Positions 1-9,866 of a DNA stretch of 64,000 bases are shown one piece after another (within the stretch, counting starts at the first letter, position 1; each line of letters opens with the position of its first letter). The translations under genes were made by a program, and so were the position numbers. The notes under the pieces are model-generated. The model ran no database searches. It saw only the letters and a program-made list of their open reading frames with translations, and was not told where the DNA came from. Source of the DNA: Gemmatimonadales bacterium UBA2975 (GTDB taxonomy: Bacteria > Gemmatimonadota > Gemmatimonadetes > Longimicrobiales > Gaopeijiaceae); the NCBI GenBank assembly GCA_002348265.1, contig DEAT01000012.1, forward strand, positions 5,681 to 69,680, given 5' to 3'.

Positions 1-3000
1 CGCCGCGTCTAGCGAATCAGCAACTACCTCGATCCTCATGGGACTATCTACGATTCGCTCATCTGACTTCACGAGAGCAAGGTCCACAGGCAATGTTCCA
101 GTCGCCCGCAGCGCCTCTCTTTCCCCGGCAAGGCCATCCAGATCAAAGCGCAACTCGCGAGCCCGGTAAGTCACATCGCCATTCGCACGCGTGAGCTCCA
201 TGGATCCGAATTGGGGTCTATCGACCCGGAAAACACCATCTATCCTTGGAGACTCCATCGACCCCCGCACGGAAAGGTCTAAGTCAATCTGTCCCGCCGC
301 ATCCAGCTCCTCTAGCTGAGCGAGGTGCAACATTTTCTCTATCCGAAGGCCCGAAACCCCCAGCCGAAAATCGCTTCCTCCTTCACGCGAAACTTTGCCC
401 TCCGCTACCAAGCTCATCGGGTCCTCACCGAGTCGTGCCACCTCGATGCTTTCGGCGCTCAGCGCGCTCCTATCCCACTCCACGTGAGCAGGACGAACAA
501 GTCTCCACTCTTCCTCGTCGATCTGTATGTTGAACGCGTCCAGATCAATTGATCCACTCAACGAATCGACAACAAATGCACCGGCCGCATGATACTCTTC
601 ACCAGGCCGCCTCATAATCTCAAGCCTAGCATCACCATCCCGTTCAAACATGGCCACTTCTAAGCCCGCCTTCTGGAACTGACGGCCCGTAACCTCAAGT
701 CCGTGCCCGGTCGCTGCCACCTCCCACACGCCTTCCGCGCTTGGGAGCCCGGTCGCCGTCACAGCGATACGAGCCGAATCGATGTGATTCCTCTTCCAGA
801 AAGCGTCCTCTAACTCCATCACTAGTCCTGCATCAATATCCCCCACGCGTCCACTAACGCTTGCAGCTCCGCGAACTGCGCCATCCAGACGCACGTCCGC
901 AAGTCGAGGGAAAGTGTCCGGCTCGATTCCCTGAAGCCTCAAGAACTCACGATCTAGAGATGTGAGGTCCTCCTGAACGACTATCGAATCCGCAACGCCA
1001 ATAAGTGCGGCCCGAAGCCCAGTTAGTCGGTCCGCACTAAAATCAACTGAGGCACTTCCAAAACGATTCTCTACAAGCCCTAGGCGTCCGCTGCCTACTA
1101 GCTCTACCCCACCCACGTTGGCCTTAAGTGAGTCAGCGATCAAAACCCCACTCCTGACTCGCATTACCGTCGATAGAGTGTCTACCCCGAGCGAACCCAG
1201 ACGCGACTCATACGCCGATCCATAAAGGTCGAGCGACATCGCGTCCGGGCTGGTCCCAAATCCTTCTATATCAAGTGAGCCACTCCAACTCGTCTCCTCA
1301 GGGAAACGGTCAGACAAGGCAAAAAGTGGGAGCTCATACGCCTCGATCTCTATCGTGTACCGATCTGTCGGACTGCCTAGGTCCATGTTTCCGCGACCTC
1401 GAACCTGACCATCGTTGACGGTCAAGTCTGCCTCAATGGCTACATCGTCTAGCGCGCCACTCAACACTACCGAGCCTCTTGCATCGCCCCTGAGTTGCAG
1501 ATCAGGAGCGATACCACCTAGGACTCCAACCGCTAGTGGTTGGAAGTCCACACTCATATCGGTGATCCAGCTGCCATCCTCCATACCACGCCAAAACATA
1601 CCGTTTACTTGGGTAACGGTTTGTAGTGAAGCGGCAGACAAATGCTCCATATCCGCTACCACCATGACGCCACCCTCGACCCGCCCGTCGATTTGAACTC
1701 GACCATTCCCTGAACCCGCCCACGGGAATTCAGGCCAGAGCGCCGAAAGCACATCGTAGTTCATGGATCCCATCGACACGGAGAACCCAGTCGCGCCAGG
1801 ATTATCCCCCATGTGAATAGCACCCTGAAACTCTGCTGTCGTCGGTGTGCCCCCTAGGCCCGTTGGAACCAACGTGACACGGCCCTGCAAGCTTAAGTCG
1901 GCCAATGCACCGTTAAAGCTGGCTTCTCCGCTCAGCCAACCATCGATGGGAATGTCCCTTTCAATCCAAGGCTCCAGGCGGTCGAGTGGCAACGGGTTAG
2001 CCGAAACCTGCATACCACTGAGGGTCAGACCTTCGTCGAAGGTGACACCCCCATTGAAGATTACGTTTCCTGCCTCGAGTTCAGTTTCTACATCTTGGAC
2101 AGCCAGGTGCACTCCGTCTTCAATCCGTAGTTCCGCCGCCCCACGGAAGCGTCCTTCCGGAATCCGGGCGTCAATCCAGCCAATATCTGATAAAGACACC
2201 CACCCCTCGGACTGGATGTCTGCAGTCAACACCCACGGCTGTCCTTCTGCCCTAGGACCTACGGTCAGATCTCCCTCAATTAGCCCGTCGGGCAGCCTGT
2301 AGCGTCCTTCAGAAATAGTGATGCCCCGTTGTCCATAAGAAACGAATCCAAGGGCCTCTTCGATCACGAACGGCTCCTCAAGCACTCCTACACTGGACGA
2401 TAAAGAGTTGAGCTTAGCGGTGAACTGAGGCTCTCTCGAAACGGAGAGGATTGCCTCGTCGATATCAATGTCGAGCGAGTCGAAAGTGAGCTCGCGCAGA
2501 GCCACCCCCTCTGGCCCCTGGACAAGGCGTTGCCCCGACCGCTTCGTCGGCGGCGTCAGAATCCGCACCCGACTTTCACGAAAACCGACCTGGCCGAGCA
2601 GGAGGTCAGTGACTGGCTCGCTAATGTCAAGTTCCATCTCGCTATCCCGATGCGCCAAAACACGGTTGAGGTTCACGCTCTCCTTACTCGTGTACCGCGA
2701 AATCTCCAGGTCTAATCCCCAAAACATCGTCGAACGGATAGGCTGTCCGCCTGAGAGTGCCGAAAGAATGGAATAACGCACAACGACCGAGTCAGCAGAG
2801 AAAACGGGCCGCCCATCCTCAGCATCGAGTCGAACCCCCGTCATCGTGGCACCGGTAAGAAGAGTCCCGCTGCGCACCCCTTGGATCGTGAGTTCCCCTG
2901 AAAGACTCGACTGGACCTGATTCAGCGCGGCGCGAAGGGCTAGATGTTGCCCTTGCTTAGTCTGGGTTGTAACGACTGCGGCCAACACGAGGAAAAGCGC

Positions 3001-3132
3001 ACCAGCGATTAGTCCCCGTTTAGTCCGACGACGCGAAAACCAAGCCAGCCGCTCAGCTCGCCCAACAGCCCCCCCTTCATCCGAGCCGTTTGTGGCAAGA
3101 CTTTCGTCTAAAACCTTTAAGTCGTCGGACAT
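1..3132 (-). CDS. tamB: TamB-like translocation/assembly protein (3' end outside window)
   Basis: The minus frame from ATG at 3132 stays open to the window edge, over 1040 codons, so the C-terminal part is missing. It starts with a short charged N-terminus and a single membrane anchor (about residues 38-57, core GLIAGALFLVLAAVV). Then come long beta-rich repeats of the AsmA/TamB type, with recurring patterns such as 'LRGDARGSVVLSGALDDV' and 'GEASFNGALADLSLQG'. TamB proteins bridge the periplasm and work with an Omp85 barrel in outer-membrane biogenesis or lipid transport. The start ATG shares one base with the stop of the upstream barrel gene (TGATG), so the two are translationally coupled. 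The missing DUF490 C-terminus would settle the family call. Confidence 0.8.
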   Translation of the reverse strand, partial: MSDDLKVLDESLATNGSDEGGAVGRAERLAWFSRRRTKRGLIAGALFLVLAAVVTTQTKQGQHLALRAALNQVQSSLSGELTIQGVRSGTLLTGATMTGVRLDAEDGRPVFSADSVVVRYSILSALSGGQPIRSTMFWGLDLEISRYTSKESVNLNRVLAHRDSEMELDISEPVTDLLLGQVGFRESRVRILTPPTKRSGQRLVQGPEGVALRELTFDSLDIDIDEAILSVSREPQFTAKLNSLSSSVGVLEEPFVIEEALGFVSYGQRGITISEGRYRLPDGLIEGDLTVGPRAEGQPWVLTADIQSEGWVSLSDIGWIDARIPEGRFRGAAELRIEDGVHLAVQDVETELEAGNVIFNGGVTFDEGLTLSGMQVSANPLPLDRLEPWIERDIPIDGWLSGEASFNGALADLSLQGRVTLVPTGLGGTPTTAEFQGAIHMGDNPGATGFSVSMGSMNYDVLSALWPEFPWAGSGNGRVQIDGRVEGGVMVVADMEHLSAASLQTVTQVNGMFWRGMEDGSWITDMSVDFQPLAVGVLGGIAPDLQLRGDARGSVVLSGALDDVAIEADLTVNDGQVRGRGNMDLGSPTDRYTIEIEAYELPLFALSDRFPEETSWSGSLDIEGFGTSPDAMSLDLYGSAYESRLGSLGVDTLSTVMRVRSGVLIADSLKANVGGVELVGSGRLGLVENRFGSASVDFSADRLTGLRAALIGVADSIVVQEDLTSLDREFLRLQGIEPDTFPRLADVRLDGAVRGAASVSGRVGDIDAGLVMELEDAFWKRNHIDSARIAVTATGLPSAEGVWEVAATGHGLEVTGRQFQKAGLEVAMFERDGDARLEIMRRPGEEYHAAGAFVVDSLSGSIDLDAFNIQIDEEEWRLVRPAHVEWDRSALSAESIEVARLGEDPMSLVAEGKVSREGGSDFRLGVSGLRIEKMLHLAQLEELDAAGQIDLDLSVRGSMESPRIDGVFRVDRPQFGSMELTRANGDVTYRARELRFDLDGLAGEREALRATGTLPVDLALVKSDERIVDSPMRIEVVADSLDAA

Positions 3133-5477
3133 CAGAACGCCTGCCCTATAGAAACGTGGAGTTGGAAGCCTCGGTCATCGCCCCCGAATAAAACTGGAGA
3201 GCCTAGCTGCACTAGTTCACCCGTACTTACCCACGGAACGACTTTCCCATCCACAACGAGTTGATCTCCAAGTTCTCTTGCAACATCCAACGGCAAAATC
3301 TGCTCCGTAACCACAGGCAGATACTCCGCACCCCTGAATCTATACGCGAGATCGAGGCGGACTGGTCCAACAGGGCTCGGGAAACGCACACCGACCCCAG
3401 GTGTGAACTCCATATCCCGGAGAAGAATGCTCTGATTTGGGCCCCATGCCTGACCCACGTCACCGAACAGCACCCCCTCTACGAAGCCCATTGCTATCCG
3501 GAATTCGAGGTTCGCCTCAAGCAACCGGGTCCCGCCTACTGGTTGATCCTCGTATACTGCAGTCGGGTTAGCCTCGCAACTTCTATCTCGAAGAGACTCG
3601 GGCGAGCACATCCCACCCCCTTCCAACATGGACAGCAGATTTGTCGCCTTCGCCAGCAGCACTCTAGGCCCAAGCCTACTCTGCGCGAAACCTCTTACAG
3701 AGTTTGCTCCACCAGTATAGAAGCGCTTTTGTGGGTGTACTAATTCGACGCCCTCTGCCCGAGGACGACCCTGTCGGACAAGTCCTTCAAACCCTCCAGA
3801 CCCAACCCATCCTCCACGGACCCTTGTCGCTAACACCAGACGACCAGTGGAGGCGTAGCGACTAGCCTCAGCGATCACCCGATCGTAGCGGAAGTTTGAC
3901 ATAGTCCAGTTCGCCGCATGCTCAACATCGAACAGAAGACGATATCCCGATCTGGGATTTAAAAGATCGTCGGAGCGCTCCCGTGCGAATGAGATGCCTA
4001 TGGGCGAGAGGGAGTTCGGATCTTCTAGCTCCCTTATATCATCTGGTGCACATACTAGAAAGCCAGTGCAGAAAAGTACGTCACTCGCGTCTAGCTCTGA
4101 GATCTCCGGACGGTAAAAGCCAGTCACGACAGTTCTCTCCCCGACAGCACGAGAAAGTCCTAACTGGCCACCCACGGCGCGACGATTAAAAATGTCGGGC
4201 AACGACTGTCTCTCAATAAAGAGCGAGGCCGACAAAGAATTACGGCTCGAAAAAAACCACGGCTGTACGAAGTCGACAGCAGCTATACCTGTTAGACCCG
4301 CAAAGTCACCCTCACCACTCTGCGTGCAGAGGACATCTCGGAACTCTTGTGCGAGTATATTCCCCAACCGTCCGCGGACCGAGAGGCTCCGACCTCCTCC
4401 GAAAAAATTTCGGCTTGTCCAACGGGCCTCGGTATTCAGACACTCGGCAGTACTCCATCCCCCACCGGCACGTACCCGAAAAGCGTCCCCCTCCTGCACA
4501 ATGATAGCTACATCAACCGTCGGGTTCTGAACGCCCAGCAACGTATCTGGAACCACGGTCACGTTTCGTACGATATCTAGGCCGTACAAACGCGACGAAG
4601 CCTGATCGACGTCGGTGCGACGATACGGATCACCCCGTCTCAGCTGAGATGTTCTCAGAACTGTCCCTATTCCAAGGCTCTCCAATCCCTCCACCGTGAT
4701 GTTGCCATACGTTGTCGCAGGACCGGGAACGACCTCAAACATCGTGACGGCGTCGTATGAAGGTGGATTACCCGGCCGATTTACCTGTCTGAATACATCA
4801 GCGTACGCGTAACCCTGATTACTAAGGCGCTGGATAATTGAGTCCCGTGTCGCATCTAAGGCTAATGTTGACAGTCGATCTCCTTCCGCGAGCGGAAGCT
4901 CATCTAGCAGGCCTTTTGCTATGAATTCCTCTGCTCCTGAGAACCCGATGCTTTGAGCAATGATCGGGCGACCCTCTTCAATGCGGAAAGTTACACGGGC
5001 AACCGACCCTGTCCTTTCTACTACCGGCTCGTTCACCACTACGTCACGAAAGCCCCTTTGGCGGTACCAGAGAACTAATCGTGCCCTATCCCGAGGAAGA
5101 TCCCGGTCCTGAAGTGTTGAGCGACTCAGTGCGAAATCTACGCCTAGAGGACAGAGTGGGAGTGGGAAGTAGAACCACAGAGAACGACACGCCGTCGCTC
5201 GCGTTGCTATAGCTCTAGAGAGTGAGTCCGCGGGGAAAGTGACATTACCCTCAAACCGAACATCTAGTACCTCAGGGCCACGTAACTGACCCATCCCAGA
5301 GGACGGGAAGGTAGCCATCACCAAACCGGCGATCATGATCATCGGCAGGAGTGGAAAGGTCCTCCTTATTTCCGCACCGAGGGAGTAGTCTCTACCTTCA
5401 CCGAGTGCGGAAAAGCAGTTCCTTAACACCTCTCGCAGATACGCGAGATAGATCGATAATCGCGAGTCAGCCAGCAA
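3132..5477 (-). CDS. BamA/TamA-family outer membrane barrel protein (Omp85)
   Basis: About 781 residues: N-terminal hydrophobic signal (LPMIMIAGLVMATF, residues 44-58), POTRA-type repeats (about 70-330), then a C-terminal Omp85 barrel. The barrel has the conserved VRGF motif (in GGANSVRGFAQS), a late 'GVRFPSPVGPVRLDLAYRF' strand pair and a terminal Phe, as Bam substrates have. Omp85 proteins insert beta-barrels or partner TamB. Direct coupling to a TamB-like gene favours a TamA-like role, though the sequence alone does not exclude the main BamA. The 5477 start is a TTG three bases after the metallophosphoesterase stop. An internal start nearer the signal peptide is possible, because 43 residues before a signal core is long. 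Confidence 0.85.
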   Translation of the reverse strand: MLADSRLSIYLAYLREVLRNCFSALGEGRDYSLGAEIRRTFPLLPMIMIAGLVMATFPSSGMGQLRGPEVLDVRFEGNVTFPADSLSRAIATRATACRSLWFYFPLPLCPLGVDFALSRSTLQDRDLPRDRARLVLWYRQRGFRDVVVNEPVVERTGSVARVTFRIEEGRPIIAQSIGFSGAEEFIAKGLLDELPLAEGDRLSTLALDATRDSIIQRLSNQGYAYADVFRQVNRPGNPPSYDAVTMFEVVPGPATTYGNITVEGLESLGIGTVLRTSQLRRGDPYRRTDVDQASSRLYGLDIVRNVTVVPDTLLGVQNPTVDVAIIVQEGDAFRVRAGGGWSTAECLNTEARWTSRNFFGGGRSLSVRGRLGNILAQEFRDVLCTQSGEGDFAGLTGIAAVDFVQPWFFSSRNSLSASLFIERQSLPDIFNRRAVGGQLGLSRAVGERTVVTGFYRPEISELDASDVLFCTGFLVCAPDDIRELEDPNSLSPIGISFARERSDDLLNPRSGYRLLFDVEHAANWTMSNFRYDRVIAEASRYASTGRLVLATRVRGGWVGSGGFEGLVRQGRPRAEGVELVHPQKRFYTGGANSVRGFAQSRLGPRVLLAKATNLLSMLEGGGMCSPESLRDRSCEANPTAVYEDQPVGGTRLLEANLEFRIAMGFVEGVLFGDVGQAWGPNQSILLRDMEFTPGVGVRFPSPVGPVRLDLAYRFRGAEYLPVVTEQILPLDVARELGDQLVVDGKVVPWVSTGELVQLGSPVLFGGDDRGFQLHVSIGQAF

Positions 5478-5480
5478 CCG

Positions 5481-6314
5481 TCACACTCTCCCTCGAAGCC
5501 GCCACGAACGCGACGGCATCGGTTCAAACGCAACACTACCGATTGCACGGCGATAGGGAGTGACCTCAACGTCATCCTCACCGAAGCGAAGAACGCTTAG
5601 GCTATTCCATCCATCCTCTGACCCACGACCACGCAAGGACGTTGTCGTCCCGCACGCGAGGATCGGTAGGGGAGGATCTTGTGGCGGACACTCTGGAATC
5701 TCCTCAGAAACCGTCATGAAGGTTTCATGAACGTGACCGCCAAGGATCAAGTCCACCCCCATATCAGCGAAAACACGGGCCAAGTAGGCGGCGCGGGGAA
5801 GTGGTCGGCCCGCGTCCTTGCTGGGTGCAGGGACAAAGTTGTGATGGACGACAAGAAGACGGAGAACATCCCGTTCCCCGGTCTCGAAAGCTTGACGAGC
5901 GAAATCGACCTGACAGTCGTCGATGCGCCCATTGACGATTGCACGGAGCGGAGCCGCAGAATTCAACGAGACGATGATGGCCCCGTCGACCATAGTAACC
6001 GTATCTAAAGCTCGCTCTCCCGCGAAGCTTCTCCAATTCCCGAATGGATCAAACAGACGTTCCCAAATTCGGTAAAGAGGGACGTCATGGTTCCCGGGTG
6101 TCACAACAACAGGCCTTGCACCAAACCCGTCGATAATCGAACGGGCTATAACGAACTCTCTCTTCTTCGCACGTTGTGTAAGGTCACCTGACACTATTAA
6201 TACGTCTGGGTCTATATCCTCCGCCAATGCAAGGAGTGCTTCCGCGGCTTCCGGCAGATACGGCTTCCCGCACTGGAAGTCCGAAGTATGCAGCACGGTC
6301 AACCGGTCAGACAT
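5481..6314 (-). CDS. Calcineurin-like metallophosphoesterase
   Basis: 277 residues with the metal-binding blocks of the calcineurin-like family in order: TSDFQ (about 11-15), VSGDLTQ, TPGNHDVP, VVHHNF and GGHVHET. These coordinate a di-metal centre. Overall it resembles cytosolic class III enzymes (CpdA/Icc-type phosphodiesterases); no signal peptide is seen. The first block normally reads D-x-H and here reads D-F-Q, so one metal ligand is changed. Two bases separate its start from the lgt stop, and three separate its stop from the barrel gene start, so it is inside the operon. The substrate cannot be told from sequence. Confidence 0.82.
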   Translation of the reverse strand: MSDRLTVLHTSDFQCGKPYLPEAAEALLALAEDIDPDVLIVSGDLTQRAKKREFVIARSIIDGFGARPVVVTPGNHDVPLYRIWERLFDPFGNWRSFAGERALDTVTMVDGAIIVSLNSAAPLRAIVNGRIDDCQVDFARQAFETGERDVLRLLVVHHNFVPAPSKDAGRPLPRAAYLARVFADMGVDLILGGHVHETFMTVSEEIPECPPQDPPLPILACGTTTSLRGRGSEDGWNSLSVLRFGEDDVEVTPYRRAIGSVAFEPMPSRSWRLRGRV

Positions 6315-6315
6315 A

Positions 6316-7158
6316 TCAGGTCGACTCCGAGGCCGCCCGCGTCTTCAAGACGCCCCAGACTCCGACCGCGACGATCGCGAGGCTGATTATCTGAGCGACA
6401 GTCAGGACACCAAAGAAACGGTCGTCCTTGGCCCGCAAAAACTCAACTAGAAACCGTTCGACACCCGCGCAACCCAGCCAGAGCATGAAGAGCCATCCCT
6501 TTTGATGTCCGTGTTCTCGGATTCGCCAGAGAATGAAGAAGATCAGAGTGCTCATGCCGACCTCGTAGAGCTGGGTCGGGTGAACCGGGACAACATTTCC
6601 GTATTCCTCTATGAGAGCGGGGTCTACGGTGATACCGAACATTTGCTCAATATTCTGCACGGTAGTCGCCGGTGCGCCCTTTGGAAAACGGACTCCGAGG
6701 AAAGAGTCGGTTGGCAGGCCCCAGTCGTCACCAACGAGAAAGCACCCAATACGCCCGACGGCGTACGCCAAGGCCAACGCAGGCGCAATGAGGTCAGCCA
6801 TGACCGGCACCGAAAGTCCCTGGCGACGGATCTCCCTTATAACCAAGGCCGTAGCGAGCAGAAATCCGCCGTACCACACCAGTCCGCCGCGAGAAAAAAC
6901 CATCCTTATTGGGTCTTCGATCAGACTGGGGAAATTCAGAAGCAGATAGTACACCTTCGCTCCTAGGATTCCTCCAATGACCGCCATGAAGACGAAGTCC
7001 CAAGCCTTATCGGGGTCCTCGTTGACCCGCTGAAGCTCCGCTCGCAAAACGTAACCCGCCGTAAGGAAAGCAAGTAACATGAACACCCCGAATGAGGTTA
7101 TAGGCTGCCCCCCAAGAAAGGGGACCCATTGGGGCATTTGGAAGAAAACCGGATACAT
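6316..7158 (-). CDS. lgt: Prolipoprotein diacylglyceryl transferase
   Basis: 280 residues, polytopic inner-membrane protein. Lgt transfers diacylglycerol from phosphatidylglycerol to the lipobox cysteine of prolipoproteins. The Lgt signature region reads GRIGCFLVGDDWGLPTD, a variant of the enterobacterial GRxGNFxNxExxG with Cys and Asp at normally Asn and Glu positions. The conserved HPTQLYE motif follows, and the C-terminus has the Arg/Glu-containing LGCAGVERFLVEFLR helix. The many lipobox proteins in this window are its expected clients. It lies seven bases after tsaD in the same run. Confidence 0.95.
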   Translation of the reverse strand: MYPVFFQMPQWVPFLGGQPITSFGVFMLLAFLTAGYVLRAELQRVNEDPDKAWDFVFMAVIGGILGAKVYYLLLNFPSLIEDPIRMVFSRGGLVWYGGFLLATALVIREIRRQGLSVPVMADLIAPALALAYAVGRIGCFLVGDDWGLPTDSFLGVRFPKGAPATTVQNIEQMFGITVDPALIEEYGNVVPVHPTQLYEVGMSTLIFFILWRIREHGHQKGWLFMLWLGCAGVERFLVEFLRAKDDRFFGVLTVAQIISLAIVAVGVWGVLKTRAASEST

Positions 7159-7165
7159 ATGCCGT

Positions 7166-8260
7166 CTAAGTTTTGGGGAGGGTTATTCCGCGGGAGCCGT
7201 CCCGAAGACCAGGGAAATCTAGAGACGCCCATGCATTCTGATCCAAGGGGGCGCTCTCTCCTTTCTCGAAACGGAATCGCGCAGCTCTAGCAATCATCGC
7301 CCCGTTGTCGAGAGAGAGCCGCAAAGAAGCATGATGCACAGACCGGGGTCCCGTCTCTGCATCGAGTTCTTGGATCCTTCTTTCCATCTCTTGGCGCAGA
7401 TGTACGTTCGCACTGACACCTCCCCCGAGGACTACGCGCCCGCAGCCTGTTTCACGCATGGCCCTAAGTGTCTTGGAAACCAGTACGTCAACCGCTGCAT
7501 CTTGGAAGGCCGCTGCCACGTGTGGGGCCTCATCTGACAGGGAGTCGCCCAACTTCGTCGTCAAGTCGATGACCGCAGTTTTTAAGCCACTGAAAGAGAA
7601 GTCGTAGAACGCCGGATCTTCGACAGTCTGGTTCCGGCGCAGCATCGGCCTTGGCAGCCGGTGCCTCTCCGGGTCACCGTCCTCTGCAATCCGCTGGACC
7701 GCAGGGCCACCGGGATACGGAAGACCAAGAAGCTTGGCAACCTTGTCAAACGCCTCGCCTGCCGCGTCATCCCTGGTTTTTCCTAGAAGCTCGTATTCAC
7801 CCCAGGCCGTCACGTACAACAACAGCGTATGCCCACCCGAGACCAAAAGAGCGATAAAAGGGGGCTCAGCCTGTGGGTCCTCAAGCACGGGGCCAAAAAG
7901 GTGTCCCTCCATATGATGGACAGCGACCCACGGTCGATCGAGAGCCCATGCTACCGCCTTCGTCCAGCATACTCCCACCAAAAGTGCACCAATCAGGCCA
8001 GGGCCAGTCGTCACACCGAACACATCGACGTCCTCAAGCGCAACCCCGGCTCTTTCTAGGGCCTCGTTGACCACGCTATCGACCTTCTGAAGATGAGCTC
8101 TCGCAGCCAGCTCGGGGACAACACCGCCGTATACCTCATGAACGTCCTGCGAGAGAATCACATGTCCGAGAATCCGGTTATCACCGTCAAGCACCGCCGC
8201 CGCCGTCTCATCGCAGGAAGTCTCGAGACCGAGCACAAGCGGTCTGCTAAGGAGGCTCAC
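7166..8260 (-). CDS. tsaD: tRNA N6-adenosine threonylcarbamoyltransferase TsaD
   Basis: 364 residues of the Kae1/Qri7/TsaD ASKHA fold. The sequence shows the N-terminal GLETSCDETAAAV phosphate loop (11-23), the metal-binding HHMEGH (115-120), the LVSGGHTLL loop, and the late GGGVSANVHLR and LSLDNGAMIA motifs. TsaD joins threonylcarbamoyl from the TsaC/Sua5 product to A37 of ANN-decoding tRNAs, with TsaB and TsaE elsewhere in the genome. Length is normal (about 340-360). Its start overlaps the ybbR stop by four bases (ATGA). Confidence 0.97.
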   Translation of the reverse strand: MSLLSRPLVLGLETSCDETAAAVLDGDNRILGHVILSQDVHEVYGGVVPELAARAHLQKVDSVVNEALERAGVALEDVDVFGVTTGPGLIGALLVGVCWTKAVAWALDRPWVAVHHMEGHLFGPVLEDPQAEPPFIALLVSGGHTLLLYVTAWGEYELLGKTRDDAAGEAFDKVAKLLGLPYPGGPAVQRIAEDGDPERHRLPRPMLRRNQTVEDPAFYDFSFSGLKTAVIDLTTKLGDSLSDEAPHVAAAFQDAAVDVLVSKTLRAMRETGCGRVVLGGGVSANVHLRQEMERRIQELDAETGPRSVHHASLRLSLDNGAMIARAARFRFEKGESAPLDQNAWASLDFPGLRDGSRGITLPKT

Positions 8261-9234
8261 TGAGAACCACCGGTGAGTTCGGCTCGATCCAGCACCCTGC
8301 GCACAGTAATTCGTTCGTTACCCGGAACCACCGTAACGAGACTTGGAACGCCTTCGATACGGACCGATACGACCCTCTCCTCGCCTGGGGTCAATCCCTG
8401 GAGATACTCGGTCGGAACCCACGCGAGAAGGCGCTCCGGAACGATTGAGGTAACCAGCGTACGTGCTCCGGCTAATCGCACCTGAATGATAGCCGGATTA
8501 ACGATCAGCTCAGGCTCACCTGGATTAGCTATGGCCTGAACCGAAATCCCATCTAAGACACGCTCTACCCGATCTTCTAAACGCACACCCAGGGTCGCCG
8601 TCATCGGCACTACTGAAGTACCAAGAAGCCCTATCGTGTCTACAGCAACGGTATAAACTCCCGACCTAGCTACATCAGACCAGTCGAGGGCCACGAGTCT
8701 CAAGGAGTCGATGTTCATGACCGAACTTCGCGGACCCCGGATACGAATAACCCTCGGATTGACCTCAATCGGAGCAGAGAGAGCCAACTGGTCATGGACA
8801 CGACCCACGAATCGGGTTGCAACAGGAATCAGTCTGGTCTGCGCCTGCTCAAGTGAGACGCGGATCGCAGAGGGAACCATCGATTCCACAATGAGGCCGG
8901 TCGACTCACCCAGGTCTACCCATTCCCTACGAAGCGAGATGACCGTATCACGCGATCCGACCGACGCCACCGGAACACGAATACTCATTCCCTCTCGTGC
9001 CAGGCGGATAATATCCCGTGCCGTACCACCAAGACGAACGTCTATTTGGGAAGGACTGGGGACTGCAGAAGTAGTCCATGCTGTATCGGCTACATGAACC
9101 GAAACGGGTACAGCAGTGAACGTCTCTCGATTCGACGGCTCCGTCTGGACTAACGCCCATAGGAATATGGAGAGCGCCAGGGCGGACAGCTTCAGCAGTC
9201 CGTTGTGCACCAGCGCCTGTTTCGAAGTAACCAA
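8257..9234 (-). CDS. YbbR-domain protein (CdaR-like), membrane anchored
   Basis: 325 residues: one N-terminal membrane helix (LSALALSIFLWALVQ, about 16-30) followed by several extracytoplasmic YbbR-type repeats of roughly 80 residues, each with a pattern like 'VxVRLAGxxxxxxxIxxxxxxAWVDxxxLxxG'. In Firmicutes the relative CdaR controls the diadenylate cyclase CdaA. No cyclase gene is visible here, so that role cannot be assumed. Stop and start overlap with tsaD by four bases, and the TlpA-like gene ends nine bases upstream. Confidence 0.8.
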   Translation of the reverse strand: MVTSKQALVHNGLLKLSALALSIFLWALVQTEPSNRETFTAVPVSVHVADTAWTTSAVPSPSQIDVRLGGTARDIIRLAREGMSIRVPVASVGSRDTVISLRREWVDLGESTGLIVESMVPSAIRVSLEQAQTRLIPVATRFVGRVHDQLALSAPIEVNPRVIRIRGPRSSVMNIDSLRLVALDWSDVARSGVYTVAVDTIGLLGTSVVPMTATLGVRLEDRVERVLDGISVQAIANPGEPELIVNPAIIQVRLAGARTLVTSIVPERLLAWVPTEYLQGLTPGEERVVSVRIEGVPSLVTVVPGNERITVRRVLDRAELTGGSQ

Positions 9235-9243
9235 AACGTCGCC

Positions 9244-9807
9244 TCAGTCTGAGACTAGGAGCCTACGAATAAGCTCCACATTCTCAGACGCGTTCCAGTC
9301 GGTTTCCCCGGCGACCTTCTTGTAAATGACCCCATCCTTACCTATCACGAAACTCTCCGGAACCCCCGTTGTCTGATAGATCTGTTGAATGTCGCCACTC
9401 GGATTCTGCAAGATTGGGAATGTCAGCCCCAACTGCTCGGCAAACGCAGCTAAGTCCCCTCCCTCACGACCAAAAAGATCGAATTGCCCTGCCGGCGCGT
9501 CGATACTCACTGCAAGGATCTCGAAATCCTCACCGATGAAACGATCATACAGGCGCTGCATGGAGGGCATCTCGGTAAGACACGGTCCGCACCAGGTAGC
9601 CCACACGTTGACTAGCAAGACATCCTTTCCTAGAAAATCTGAAAGGCTGACCTCCGAGCCATCCATGGCAAGCATAGTGAACTCCGGTGCCTCGCTACCC
9701 GTGATCACAGGACGATAGTTCTCACGACCCACCCACGCGGCCAGAACTGTCGCCACGAAGGCTGCGATAGCCCAAAAATAGGGTGATCTGACCAAGAAAC
9801 GCTTCAT
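9244..9807 (-). CDS. TlpA/ResA-like membrane-anchored thioredoxin
   Basis: 187 residues. An N-terminal anchor (FWAIAAFVATVLAAWV, about 11-26) precedes an AhpC/TSA-Redoxin fold, SEAPEFTMLAMDGSEVSLSD, with the active site WATWCGPC (Cys73, Cys76). The later cis-Pro region reads TTGVPESFVI. Proteins of this kind keep periplasmic cysteines reduced, often for cytochrome c maturation. No ccm genes are adjacent, so the client is unknown; the c-type cytochrome at 60978 shows that such maturation occurs in this cell. Confidence 0.88.
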   Translation of the reverse strand: MKRFLVRSPYFWAIAAFVATVLAAWVGRENYRPVITGSEAPEFTMLAMDGSEVSLSDFLGKDVLLVNVWATWCGPCLTEMPSMQRLYDRFIGEDFEILAVSIDAPAGQFDLFGREGGDLAAFAEQLGLTFPILQNPSGDIQQIYQTTGVPESFVIGKDGVIYKKVAGETDWNASENVELIRRLLVSD

Positions 9808-9866
9808 CTTTAGTGTTTTATGGGTTGAGTCGTCTGCCGTGTTCTGCTGACGTAACGGTTCATCTT

